Under the pieces are notes generated by a model that worked only from the letters and a program-made list of their open reading frames with translations, made no database searches and was not told the origin of the DNA. A stretch of DNA of 64,000 bases, from assembly GCA_028095005.1 (NCBI GenBank), contig CM051459.1, positions 117,649,431 to 117,713,430 of the forward strand, in the 5' to 3' direction. This stretch comes from Rhynchospora pubera. Its lineage: Eukaryota; Streptophyta; Magnoliopsida; Poales; Cyperaceae. Positions within the stretch are counted from its first letter, which is position 1; every line of letters begins with the position of its first letter. Made by a program: the position numbers and the translations under genes. Shown here in pieces: positions 48,365 through 58,405 of this stretch.

Positions 48365-49473
48365 TAGACCTGTCAAACGTGGTTAACGATAACGAAAATA
48401 GCCCTAATCGTTATTGTTTTGTTTAACTAAACAGCACAAATTAATTTGTCATTAACCGCATCGTTTATTAAACGGCAGAAAAATCAATTGCGTTAATCGT
48501 TCGTTTAATTAAACAATCTAAACGATTTTAACGTTTATGTTTGTGTTGAAGTACATCTCTACTAATAAATACCAGTATACTGAAAACCTCCAATTACTCA
48601 AATTATTCCAGTTTGCCAACAACAATAAACGATATATTAAATTACGAAAATGGGAATGGTGGATTGTACTAATTCTCAAAAAAAATACTTTGCTAAAATT
48701 CTCATAAAAAAGGAAAACAGATGAAAAAAAATGAAATTAGTTCATAAATCATCCAAGCAATTTGTCAAGAAAAATTCATTCTCCTTTGAGAAACAACTTT
48801 ACATACAACATCTCGACAACAAAAAAACATAAAGAATGAATAAACATCTATTCCCAAATTGTACAAATAATTCACCTTATCAGATCTTCGACTCCATCTT
48901 CATTTTCGAAACCCATCCCGTTGTCAGAACGGGGCCCCACCCCACCCCGTCAGCAACCCCCTTCTCTACTCCATCTTCCTCGTCAGCACTGGCATGAGGG
49001 CATTGCTACTTGATCTCTTCCCTCCAGCTCCCTCCACACAAGGGATGATGACGCCACCGTCGTGTAGTTGCGGCTGCACAATAGGAGTGGTAGGAGGACT
49101 TGTCGCCGAGAGAGAGAGAGAGAGAGAGAGGCAAAGAGAAGAGAGGTGTCGCCGACAGCGTGCGAGAGAGAGGGGTAAAAAGAGAAAAATGAGCACCGCA
49201 ATTGAACAGCTTAGGGTTTGCTCTCCTCTACTTTTCCGCCAGATATATTCTGCTATTTCTAAAATTCTAATCTGGTAGAATGCTATACGAGAAAACGAAT
49301 TAAAAAAAACGGCAGAAGGTTAAATCGTTTGTGTTACGTTTATTAAACGATACTTAGCTGCTGAATCGTTTCCGTTTTGTTTAATTAACGCAACATAATA
49401 TTCCTTTCGTTATTCGTTATGTTTAATTTTAACGTCACGGCAAAACGGTAATTGGTTTCCGTTGACAGGTCTA
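48365..49473. mobile_element. hAT-like non-autonomous element 6 (1109 bp)
   Basis: Has perfect 12-bp inverted ends TAGACCTGTCAA / TTGACAGGTCTA and a perfect 8-bp duplication cgcgtata (48357..48364 and 49474..49481). The empty site, a single cgcgtata, is in copy A near 32739. Subterminal regions carry 'gttaacg' and 'tttaattaaac' motifs. A (GA)n run lies at 49109..49130. No transposase is encoded. Confidence 0.92.
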
Positions 49474-49826
49474 CGCGTATAGATTCACTTGTTACTTCAA
49501 TCAATAGATCTATGTAAAGATTAATTTATATGTGGTTAATTGGATTAGTATACTTTTTCCAGTAATTCAACACTCATTAAATCCTTTAACTTGTATCCAA
49601 CTGCACATGATTAATGGTTTGTGGAGCCACATTATCCTCAAAGGACCACAAAAGATACAAATTCGCCATTGCAAATCTTGTGCCTTGAATAATATATGGC
49701 CCATTTCTTAAGGCTTCTATACCAACTTGGTTTCACAATGAAACTTTGTTTACAGAATACAGATTCATTGCATTTAATCTTCCACTGCCCTTCTTCAATG
49801 GAATTTAATTTCAGGGATCCATAATA

Positions 49827-50215
49827 ATGTCATTTTACAACCTGCTGACACGAGGGATGTGTTCATATGGAAAATTGTCTGCAAATGAGGATTATACTGT
49901 TAATTCCATGTACATGTTGCAGAAAACCATTCCAAAAATCAATTCTCAGTTGGAAGTGATATATATGGTCTCTGAAAGTTCAACAAAGAATGAAGATTTT
50001 TGTTTGGCAGCTGTCTCTTAATAAACTGGCTACGATTGATAATTTGAAAAGGAGAGGTTGACAGTTGCCAAATCGTTGTGCTTTGTGCAAATCACAAGAA
50101 TAAGAACAACATATCTTCAAAGATTGCCCCTTCTTCCTTCAGTCGATCGATATAACATGGTTGATTCTAAATTGGTCTCGAAGCTTACGTACCGGCTGTT
50201 ACTTTCATTTTGAAT
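49827..50215 (+). pseudogene. LINE ORF2 C-terminal fragment (copy B), longer than copy A
   Basis: It begins like copy A (DEFIWKIVCKSG region, then QQRMKIFVWQL) and continues through LNKLATIDNLKRRG, a stop, QLPNRCALCKSQE, a stop, and EQHIFKDCPF, which is the zinc-finger region of plant L1 ORF2. It has frameshifts and TGA/TAA stops. No polymerase part is present. Confidence 0.8.
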
Positions 50216-50229
50216 CCCTCAAAAGCAAA

Positions 50230-51132
50230 TCACATATGGAATTTTTTGCAACCCTTTCCTTTGTCAGGCAGCTGCTTCGGCCAACGATAAATTTTCTTCG
50301 GACAACAATTAGTGGACAAAATTGCCCCTATAACTAAGTAAATGCATTCAAATACTATCTTTTATAATTCTTTAATTAAAATGCAATCAATTATAATAAT
50401 ATAAATTAAGAGTTTGAGGAAAATTAAATTTATTCTAAAAACATATAATAATAAATTATTTTATCTACAATCACTAGTGAAATTAATGGAAAAAAAATAT
50501 TTTCTTTCAGTGCAATCAAATTTATAAAAAAAAAATTTCTTGCAGCATGCCTAATGTTTATATATGGCCGATATTTTAATCTAAATAATGTAGATTTAAT
50601 GAGGCCGGTATTTAAATTGTGGATTTAAACAAGAAGTTGAAATGCATTTGATTAGTAAGAGGGACAATTTTGTCCATTAATGTTGTATGGAGAAAATTGG
50701 ATGCTGCCCGAATTTTTGGATGATAGATGAAGATATGGTTTTCTAAGCAAGTAAGCTTTCTCAGAATTGGGAAGTTCCGAAATCCAGTTCCTACTTCCCG
50801 TGTAGCTAGTTTTAATAACATTTGGTCTTTGATTTCAAAATTAACTTTCTAACGTTGCTAATTTTTTTTTCTGGTAAATGTTTCTTTAACTCCCTGCAAA
50901 AGCTTGTATTAACATTTTATTTAATGAAAGATGAGGGCTAGGCTAGCCCACGTTTTAGTTTAAAAATATGTATATATGGCCCATTAGTCCAGTAGGTAGA
51001 TTTCTTCATCTCTGGGACACCATAAGCCATTAAAGACTAGCCAGACCTAACAAATCATGCGTTCAGTCTGAAGCTAGAACCACTTTTTGAGAATTCAATA
51101 TACCAAAAAAATAGTAAAAAATTTCAAAAAAA
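50230..51132. other. AT-rich intergenic DNA
   Basis: No gene recognised. The last part (about 51080..51148) is one side of a repeat related to the hairpin elements at 61-63 kb, and the LINE inserted into it. Confidence 0.45.
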
Positions 51133-51143
51133 ATGTAAAAATT

Positions 51144-51184
<41 letters not shown>

Positions 51185-51265
51185 CAAACTAGATAGAGAC
51201 TATCTAGTGTACAAGAAAGAAAAGGAAAAAACAAAAAGCCTAGAACAACAGAAACTAACTAAAGG

Positions 51266-54200
51266 CTAGCAAAATTTCATAAAAAGTGTGGCCTCTTGTA
51301 CGATCCAATCATGCAAAACCTGCACCGATCTTCTCTCATTCCTGAAAATTCTGTTATTGCGTTCTCTCCATAGAGTCCATAAAGAACTGCAAATTAAGGT
51401 CTTTTTGTATCTATTGTAACCTGGGTTTGCAGAGTGTAGAGTTTGACACAGGGTATGCACCGTACCAGTAACCTCTGTAGGGATTTGTAGGCTAATCCAA
51501 ACATTCGTTGCAAGACTGCAATCACAAAATAAATGTTGTGCATCCTCTAAAACATCCTGCCGACACATATAGCATCGGGGAGTGATCTGAATGCCACGTT
51601 TCATCAACTGATCTTGTGTCAAAGTTCGTCCCAAGGCTAGGTAGTATATGAAGTACTTTAGTGTAGGGGGTAATTTCAGAAACCAAATATTCTTGAACTT
51701 GAAACTCATTTTACCCGCCGTGGCCAGCCACTTGTACGTGGAAGCTACCGAGTAGCTACCATCTGCTCTCCATCGCCAAAGGATCGTATCATTACCATGT
51801 GAGAGGAAAAGCCTGTTTGCTTGCAACAGTATTGAGGACAACTCGGAGGTGAATGGAGCAGGGAAGAAGTCATGGGGGTTTTGCACAGCATCTTTAACTG
51901 ACATGTGCGCATTTTTTGGATTTATTAAAGGATGTGTGTGGGACCTGTAGAACGATAAGAAAGAAACCCCCCAATTGTCAAACCAAAAGGATGTATCTTC
52001 ACCTCCTCTAAGATCATGCTTAACAGAAATTTGGAAGTATAATCTTAAGGAGAACAAATCTTTCCAGAAAAATGAACCGTTCTGGCTCCATTGTGCCGGC
52101 AGTACGGTGGAGTTCCTTTTACCATATAATCGCCTAGTTACGACTGTCCACTGCGAATCAGGTGCAGTATATAACCTCCATAGCCATCTAAGAAGGAGGG
52201 AAATATTGTGTAACTTGAGATTAATAAGCCCTAATCCTCCCACTGCCTTAGGCATGCATAAACGATCCCAAGATACCAGGTGTATTCCTCGTCCACCGTT
52301 GTTGTTGCTTTTCCAAATGAAATCCCTCCGAATACGGTCAATCTCTTTGATTACCCATGTCGGTAGAGCAAAGACCGACATGAAAAAAATTGGAATTGTT
52401 GATAGCACACTGGAGACCAGGACTGTTCTCCCAGCCTTTGAAAGAAAACCTCCCTGCCAACTGGTTAGTCTTCCTCTAATCTTATCGATTAGTTGTTGAA
52501 AGCACACCCTAGTAGGTCTTTTGACAGTAAGTGGTAACCCCAAGTAATTCATTGGTAAAGATGAACGATTGCAAGAGAGTACTAATTCAAGTGTGTTGAC
52601 TGCTTCGTCATTTAAATTAAAAGGAATGAAGGACGTTTTAGCCCAGTTTAAGTTCAGCCCTGAGACAGAAGAGTATGCTTTTAGGACAATCAAAAGGGAG
52701 CGAATTGCATGACCCCTTGCTGTTGCAAACACCAACGTGTCGTCTGCGTATTGTAACAAAAAGAAAGGAGTTTGCAGTTTAGGAACAATGTAATGGGGGA
52801 TTGATGTGGCCAAAGACTCGATCATTCTGCTCAAAACATCAGCCACCAACAAGAAAAGTGAGGGGGACAGAGGATCCCCTTGGCGTAATCCCCTTTTATG
52901 GCTAAACTGTGGTCCCAATTTCCCATTGAGAAGAACCACAGATGTTGATGTTGATAGCAACAGTTTTATCCAGGAGATAAACTTAGAAGGAAAACCTCTA
53001 TGGTGCATAATTTGGAAAAGAAACGACCACGCCACTGAATCGAATGCCTTGTGAAAGTCTAGCTTGAGAAGCACGTTCGGGTCATTACCTTTAGAAATAC
53101 ATGCAACTAGCTCTCTTGCCGTGTTAAAATTCTCCGAGATGAGACGGCCCTTAACAAATCCTGTTTGCGAGTTTGAGATCAAAGAAGGGAGGAAGGGGGT
53201 CAACCGATTGACTAGAACCTTTGAGATCAGTTTAGGGATGTAACATATGATGCTAATTGGCCTGAAGGCAGTCAAATGGTTCGCATTCTCTTCCTTAGGA
53301 AGGAGAATAATGTTTGCTTTATTTGAATTCTGCAGCTGTAACGATCCGACATGTAAAGATTTGAAAATACTAAGGATGTCGGTTTTAACAGTTTCCCAAT
53401 TCAACTTGAAGAATTCATTTGGGTATCCATCTGGTCCACACGCTTTGTTACTAGCAAGACCCATCACAGCCCTTTTAATCTCCATCTCATCGAAAGGGAA
53501 GTCGAGCTCATGAAGCGGTAAGAAGTGGTCAGCATATAAAACATTGGGGTTAAAGGAGCATGTTGCAACTTCTGTGCCCATTAGGTTTCTGTAAAACTCA
53601 GAGAATTTGTCCAAAATTTGAGCTTTGTCAGAGGTTTCAACACCATCTATCATTAAGTTGCTTATCTCTTTATTGCGCATTTTTGCCGTGGCTACAGAAT
53701 GGAAGTAAGCCGTGTTTAAATCTCCGCTTCTCAACCATTTGGTTCGAGCCCTCTGGTGCCAACGTAATTCCAACACATTAGCTAGATAATACGCCCGCTC
53801 TCTCAAAGCAATCCTGATCCGAAACTCTGAAGGGGTAAGTATTCTGTGTTCCTCAATTTTGTCTAACAACCCAATAAAAATCTTTGCATTTTGAAGGAAA
53901 ATATTAGGGTGGGACAAGTTTGAATTGTGCCAGGAACGTAGTGCTTTGTGTAAAGCGAGGGACTTGTTATTGAAAACTTGCAAATCAGTGTTTCCAAGTG
54001 TATTTGTGTCCCACACCCCCCTGGTTATTAACGAGCACTGCTCGTTGAAGAGCCATGAACGTTCAATTCGAAATGGTTTTGGTTGAGTCGCTAGCTGCCT
54101 GCACTTGAGTAATAAAGGGGAGTGGTCAGAAACAACAGTTGCTAGCGCATTCAAAGAAATTGTTGGAAAACAAGTGTTCCAATCGGCAGAGAGTAAGATT

Positions 54201-54817
54201 CTATCTAGTCTTGACAAAATAGGTTCAGGTTGTTTGTTCGACCATGTGTACGACTTGTTATTCAGTGGTGCATCATACAAAGACATATCCATGATAAAAT
54301 CATTAAAGATTTGCATGCTATGAAAATCAAGACACAAAGTAGATCTCTCTGTAGCCCAACGAACCACATTGAAGTCACCCGCTACTACCCATCTGGCCGT
54401 GGAAAAGGCACGAATGTCCCTTAATTCTTGGAAGAAAGAAACACGATCAGTATTATGGTGAGGACCATAAACACAAGTAACTAACATCTGTTGACCAGTT
54501 CTACAATCCTTTAAGATAGCTGTGCAAGAGTAATTGCGGACCCAAGAGTTAAGCAACACAAAGCATTTTTTCCATGCTATCAAACAACCCCCCCTTGACT
54601 GAACAGCATTAAGTGCGACCACAGTATTACTAAAAAAAGAAGGCAACAAAGAACGAACGCAAGAAAAGTCTAAAGAAGCAAGTTTTGATTCCTGAAGACA
54701 TACAATATCACCCCTAGAAGATCTAATTGCATCAGCAACAACTTTTCTTTTTGAAGGGTCACCCAACCCTCTCACATTCCAAGATAAAAGGTTTAGAGGC
54801 TTTAACATTAATGGCAT
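51266..54817 (-). CDS. LINE ORF2: endonuclease-reverse transcriptase
   Basis: This protein nicks target DNA and reverse-transcribes the LINE RNA there. The 1183-residue frame is uninterrupted. Numbered from the first ATG, the APE-type endonuclease shows Asn14 (SWNVRGLG), Glu43 (LQESKL), YGPH near 117, GDFN at 147..150 and SDHS at 230..233. RT shows GPDGYPNEFFK near 461, FRPIS near 518, KLDFHKAFD near 585, RQGDPLSP near 645 and YADD at 690..693. The C-terminal zinc finger is CYMC...H...C near residue 1060, followed by LWRERNNRIFRNE. All catalytic residues that I can identify are present. The frame is open 18 bases further upstream, but without an ATG. There is no RNase H domain that I recognise. 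Confidence 0.93.
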   Translation of the reverse strand: MPLMLKPLNLLSWNVRGLGDPSKRKVVADAIRSSRGDIVCLQESKLASLDFSCVRSLLPSFFSNTVVALNAVQSRGGCLIAWKKCFVLLNSWVRNYSCTAILKDCRTGQQMLVTCVYGPHHNTDRVSFFQELRDIRAFSTARWVVAGDFNVVRWATERSTLCLDFHSMQIFNDFIMDMSLYDAPLNNKSYTWSNKQPEPILSRLDRILLSADWNTCFPTISLNALATVVSDHSPLLLKCRQLATQPKPFRIERSWLFNEQCSLITRGVWDTNTLGNTDLQVFNNKSLALHKALRSWHNSNLSHPNIFLQNAKIFIGLLDKIEEHRILTPSEFRIRIALRERAYYLANVLELRWHQRARTKWLRSGDLNTAYFHSVATAKMRNKEISNLMIDGVETSDKAQILDKFSEFYRNLMGTEVATCSFNPNVLYADHFLPLHELDFPFDEMEIKRAVMGLASNKACGPDGYPNEFFKLNWETVKTDILSIFKSLHVGSLQLQNSNKANIILLPKEENANHLTAFRPISIICYIPKLISKVLVNRLTPFLPSLISNSQTGFVKGRLISENFNTARELVACISKGNDPNVLLKLDFHKAFDSVAWSFLFQIMHHRGFPSKFISWIKLLLSTSTSVVLLNGKLGPQFSHKRGLRQGDPLSPSLFLLVADVLSRMIESLATSIPHYIVPKLQTPFFLLQYADDTLVFATARGHAIRSLLIVLKAYSSVSGLNLNWAKTSFIPFNLNDEAVNTLELVLSCNRSSLPMNYLGLPLTVKRPTRVCFQQLIDKIRGRLTSWQGGFLSKAGRTVLVSSVLSTIPIFFMSVFALPTWVIKEIDRIRRDFIWKSNNNGGRGIHLVSWDRLCMPKAVGGLGLINLKLHNISLLLRWLWRLYTAPDSQWTVVTRRLYGKRNSTVLPAQWSQNGSFFWKDLFSLRLYFQISVKHDLRGGEDTSFWFDNWGVSFLSFYRSHTHPLINPKNAHMSVKDAVQNPHDFFPAPFTSELSSILLQANRLFLSHGNDTILWRWRADGSYSVASTYKWLATAGKMSFKFKNIWFLKLPPTLKYFIYYLALGRTLTQDQLMKRGIQITPRCYMCRQDVLEDAQHLFCDCSLATNVWISLQIPTEVTGTVHTLCQTLHSANPGYNRYKKTLICSSLWTLWRERNNRIFRNERRSVQVLHDWIVQEATLFMKFC

Positions 54818-54859
54818 ACAAAACTCAGTCAACAAAAAATGTTAAACAAGCAATAAAGC

Positions 54860-57445
54860 TTAATCAGAAAGCTCATCGCTGGAAGCGTCAAGAATGAGCC
54901 TCTCGCCTGAGTCGTCCCCTGGGCTGTACTCATTCTGCCTAAAATTCTTTCTGGGCCTTCCAACCCCTAGCGGGCTTGGCACCTGATGCAAATCAGATAG
55001 ATTAGCTGGCCTGGAGTTAACTCTTGTGGAGATGGGTAATTCAGACGCAAACTCAGCCATTGAAGAATCCTGGGCCAGTAAGTCCTCAGTATTAAGGCCC
55101 ACTAAAGAGGCTATATCAGCTGTTTCCACGTAGGAAATTGGAACATCAAAGAAATCACTAGAGCTAACAACAGCTAGTTGTGGAGGGCTAAACTGTCCTT
55201 TTGCATTTTTAAGTTTTGATTTTTCCCTCGTCTTTTTGCATAGGCGTGCCAATTCTGGCTTAAGTTTGATCCCACACTGCTTCTTTCTGCCCCTATGAGT
55301 ACCCGAAATTGTTTTTGTAGGTGTAATTTCTGTTTGTATGTGTGAAACTTTGTCAGCCAATAAAGGCGTGTCACAATGGTCAAACACAAGGGGAGCTAAT
55401 TCTGGAAACAAAACAACAGTGCTTTCCAACCTATTCTCCTCTAAATTAGAGTTAAGAGAAGGAAATAGAACCTGAGAAGCCATGTCCTCAGTGGTCAAAG
55501 CACGTTTCTCTGAACCTGCAGTGTGCCCCCCTCTGACTGAAGCCTGTAGCTCCATGACATCAATGTTGGAGAGTCGTTTGAGAGGGTTGCTTTTATGCTG
55601 TTTATCCCGTGTAGCACTTTGTGTTGCACTTCCCTGAGCAGTAACAATAATAGTGGAAGGGCCCGCCTTAGCAGTGTGATGTTCCATCATGGTGAGGTCA
55701 TGTCCGGAGGAAGTGACATCAGTAGCCACTCTCTTTCCTTTGTCCCTAGTCGACACCGGTCGCTGAAGTGCTGCTACGATTTCCTCCGGCAACTCGGCCA
55801 AGTTAACATTCCTGAGGATCTCCCTGAGGTCCTTGATCTTAATGTGAACAGATTCTGGTGGGGGGTGTGCGACCTCTTCCATGTCAGTCATTGGTGAACT
55901 GGAACGCTGACTCGGTGGCGAGATGATCGGCGGAGGTTGTGGAAAGTCCTCAATGCTGTACACTTGCTTTTGGATCCATTTTTTTATTCCCACATGTACA
56001 TTGTAATCGAAAGCACCCGCCGTCATGCCTACCCTGAGCGGCACATCTCTGAGATCATGCACCGCCACTGCCGCCTCCCAAGTGCCAATAACCTCACTAG
56101 ATACAATTGTACCTAAATAAGTGCCAAATTCACCTATAGCCTGTGCGATGAAGTCTTCTCTCCAGCACTGCTCTGGTACGTTGAAAAACTGTACCCAAAC
56201 TTTGAACCTAGGGATGTTTACCTCAGCTCTTATCCAAGGAGACCATAGTTGAGCTGAAAAACCCCTATCCCACCACGCTTCAGGGAAAGCCAGGCAGATT
56301 TCACCGGCTGACACATGGTCGGGAGGCAGCACAAGAAACTTTCCTCCATGGATTTTCCCTACTTGCAGTTGATGTGTTGTCACGAAACCCGTGGCTGCAA
56401 CCTGCTTTGCGATCTCATCAATAGAGATGTCCGGGTCCTCAGTCTGTGGTGTAGTGATAATCAGCCCCTTGGATAATTTTGACACTTCACTTAGGTAAAA
56501 CTCATCTCTGGTGAAAAAACAATTGACTTTTTCTCGGCGCTCTGAGTTAGCAGGGATGGTGTATGCCGCTGGCAAGGCTGCTTCTAAGAGATCTTGAAAG
56601 TCAGGCTCTACACACCTGACGTCCGGAGTTACCACTCGGGATTGCTGACTGGTATTTTGTTGCCTGTCTGGCTGAATTCGTGTGAGCTCACGTTGTTCTG
56701 CTGGGTTAGACCGTGTATGCTCAAGGTTGGATGTTGGGTGGTGTCGTGGGTGGTCACGACTGACTGCCTGCCTGTGACGAGTGACAACACGTCGGTGACG
56801 AGTCTGCTGACGATTTGCAGCCGAATATCGAGCAACAGGCGGCCCTCTGTACTGACTATTAGGGCCTGGACATTCCAGAAAGCCATGTCCCTGACCCCAG
56901 CAGGTAGCACAACGCCTAGGGTTTGCACATTGAGTTGTCGTGTGCCCCAACCTGAAGCATCGAAAGCATCTATTTCTCCAGTCTGGGTCTGAGTTATCCG
57001 GAGGGAATTTGAGGGTAGTTGGGCTGTCCGGTGAAGTGATAAGCTTGGGCTGACGCGGTGGTTTGAGAATGTAATTGTTAGCCCTGTGAGTACTGGTACT
57101 AGCCTGCCTGACTGGTAAAGTCGGCTGATTTTGGGACGGGGGGGTGGGGCGTGGGTGACTGGAAGAGTTGGGGTGGTTTTGGGAGGTGGGGACGTGGTTG
57201 TTTGGAGGAGATTGGTGATTACTTGTGGGTTTGGCAGCAGGGGTAGCCTGGGTTAGGGGAGATGTTTGAGGGCTGGCAGCTGAGAGTGGCTGGTTAGAGG
57301 TTAGTACCTGAGCATAGGTAGGTCGGGACCCATACATCACAAGCTGAGAGGTTTGGGAAGGTTGGTCGGCGCGGTTGTACTCCGGTGCACGGCGCATTCT
57401 CCTTCTCGAAACAGCTACTTGCCATCCTTCATTGTTGATCGCCAT
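54860..57445 (-). CDS. LINE ORF1: zinc-knuckle RNA-binding protein
   Basis: This is the presumed nucleic-acid-binding partner of ORF2. The frame is 861 residues, uninterrupted. Residues 30-150 are rich in Pro, Ser, Gln and Asn. Two perfect CCHC knuckles follow: Cys160-Cys163-His168-Cys173 and Cys179-Cys182-His187-Cys192. Residues 285-500 form a conserved-looking folded region (FLVLPPDHVSAG, EAWWDRGF, PRFKVWVQFFNVPEQCW) that recalls the DUF4283-type domain of plant LINE ORF1s. The last 300 residues look disordered. In many plant LINEs the DUF4283-type domain precedes the knuckle; here the knuckles come first. The start is the first ATG after the 5' UTR. Confidence 0.88.
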   Translation of the reverse strand: MAINNEGWQVAVSRRRMRRAPEYNRADQPSQTSQLVMYGSRPTYAQVLTSNQPLSAASPQTSPLTQATPAAKPTSNHQSPPNNHVPTSQNHPNSSSHPRPTPPSQNQPTLPVRQASTSTHRANNYILKPPRQPKLITSPDSPTTLKFPPDNSDPDWRNRCFRCFRLGHTTTQCANPRRCATCWGQGHGFLECPGPNSQYRGPPVARYSAANRQQTRHRRVVTRHRQAVSRDHPRHHPTSNLEHTRSNPAEQRELTRIQPDRQQNTSQQSRVVTPDVRCVEPDFQDLLEAALPAAYTIPANSERREKVNCFFTRDEFYLSEVSKLSKGLIITTPQTEDPDISIDEIAKQVAATGFVTTHQLQVGKIHGGKFLVLPPDHVSAGEICLAFPEAWWDRGFSAQLWSPWIRAEVNIPRFKVWVQFFNVPEQCWREDFIAQAIGEFGTYLGTIVSSEVIGTWEAAVAVHDLRDVPLRVGMTAGAFDYNVHVGIKKWIQKQVYSIEDFPQPPPIISPPSQRSSSPMTDMEEVAHPPPESVHIKIKDLREILRNVNLAELPEEIVAALQRPVSTRDKGKRVATDVTSSGHDLTMMEHHTAKAGPSTIIVTAQGSATQSATRDKQHKSNPLKRLSNIDVMELQASVRGGHTAGSEKRALTTEDMASQVLFPSLNSNLEENRLESTVVLFPELAPLVFDHCDTPLLADKVSHIQTEITPTKTISGTHRGRKKQCGIKLKPELARLCKKTREKSKLKNAKGQFSPPQLAVVSSSDFFDVPISYVETADIASLVGLNTEDLLAQDSSMAEFASELPISTRVNSRPANLSDLHQVPSPLGVGRPRKNFRQNEYSPGDDSGERLILDASSDELSD

Positions 57446-57510
57446 CTGATCGCCTCTCTTTTCGCTCTCCGTACAGCCTTTTTTCCGAGAATCTATGTAA
57501 AAATTAGTTT

Positions 57511-58397
57511 CTTATAAGTTTTCAACATGAAAAACATATTGAACGGTTCGGATCGGTTATTTGAAATTTAAAAATGTGAAAACGATCTTATTGGACAGAC
57601 TTCATCCGTCCAATATATTAGACTCTAGCATTTCTCAAATTCAATATACCAGACTTGTAAATTGCAATGTTGCAACATGCTTATTGCATGATTATAAATG
57701 CACAGTTGTAATATATACTACTCTATTTGATCGCTACTATATGTTTGTTGCAATAGAAATTCAGCTTTGTGAGACAAAATCATTCAAAATAGAATTAAAT
57801 AATTTTGCTGATTAACGGTTACAATAGGTACGATTTATGTGAATAATTCAACTAGTTACAGACTTACAGTACTATTCTTCGCACTACAAAAATTACTGGC
57901 ACAGCCATAACATTTTACATTTCCTTTAGATGCTCCAATATATTGGTTGCGTCGGTTTGCTGTATATACATAGAATACTTGGGATCTTTCTTGAGTCCTC
58001 CACTCTTAGTCCAGCTGATCAGGACCTATTTCGAACGAGTTGGATCCAGCAACTCATTCGTACTTTGAGCTGGCTAAACTTGATTTGTTCAGAGTTCGAT
58101 CTAATTTCAAACGATCTTGACTTCGAACATTTGTCGAGCCAAATTAATTGGAACGAACCAAGAGCCAGAACTTTTCTTTTATCAGTCCTACGTACCTCTT
58201 CTCAGATCAATATCAGCCCAAACAATGATATCGAATATCTTTATGGACACCTGTTTCACCTAATAAGTGTCCATGGTTTTAATTGCGTTAGCTGTATCGA
58301 TCGATCTCCAACAAAATATGGGCACGGCTTCATGTCTGTCTTCTCAGCCAAATTAATTAGCTCTCTGCCAACTACACCCCACATTATCTTCAGTCCA
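57511..58397. other. Intergenic DNA, hairpin-family remnant then nothing recognised
   Basis: 57511..57640 carries 'acggttcggatcggttattt' and 'cttcatccgtccaatatatt', words shared with the hairpin elements at 61-63 kb. The open frame at 57930..58499 runs into the next transposon, has no family motif, and is not called a gene. Confidence 0.5.
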
Positions 58398-58405
58398 CAT
58401 ATAGG

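Larger units (their letters stand above)
43298..50013 (+). repeat. Duplicated segment, copy B (expanded by insertions)
   Basis: Blocks homologous to 32139..33214 are 43298..43548, 43866..44120, 48330..48364 and 49474..50013. Between them lie a 317-bp hAT-like element, a 4.2 kb insertion and a 1109-bp hAT-like element. Order and orientation of the blocks are the same as in copy A. Confidence 0.88.
51146..57494 (-). mobile_element. Full-length L1-type LINE with both ORFs open
   Basis: The element runs on the minus strand from about 57494 to a 36-nt poly(A) tail (T run at 51146..51181). It is flanked by an identical direct repeat atgtaaaaattagttt (51133..51148 and 57495..57510; the last three T overlap the tail, so 13 bp is the safe length). 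The 5' UTR is about 50 nt, ORF1 and ORF2 are separated by only 42 nt, and the 3' UTR is about 85 nt. Both frames are uninterrupted, which is rare for plant LINE copies and points to recent insertion. Confidence 0.93.

Noticed and set aside
33028..50021. Two similar small open frames (33028..33219 and 49827..50021) that look like a duplicated small gene
   Set aside because: Reading the other frames shows LINE ORF2 C-terminal motifs across both, and copy B runs on into the LINE zinc-finger region. The open frames are by-products of frameshifts.
51975..54424. Plus-strand open frames across the LINE
   Set aside because: They are antisense shadows of ORF2.
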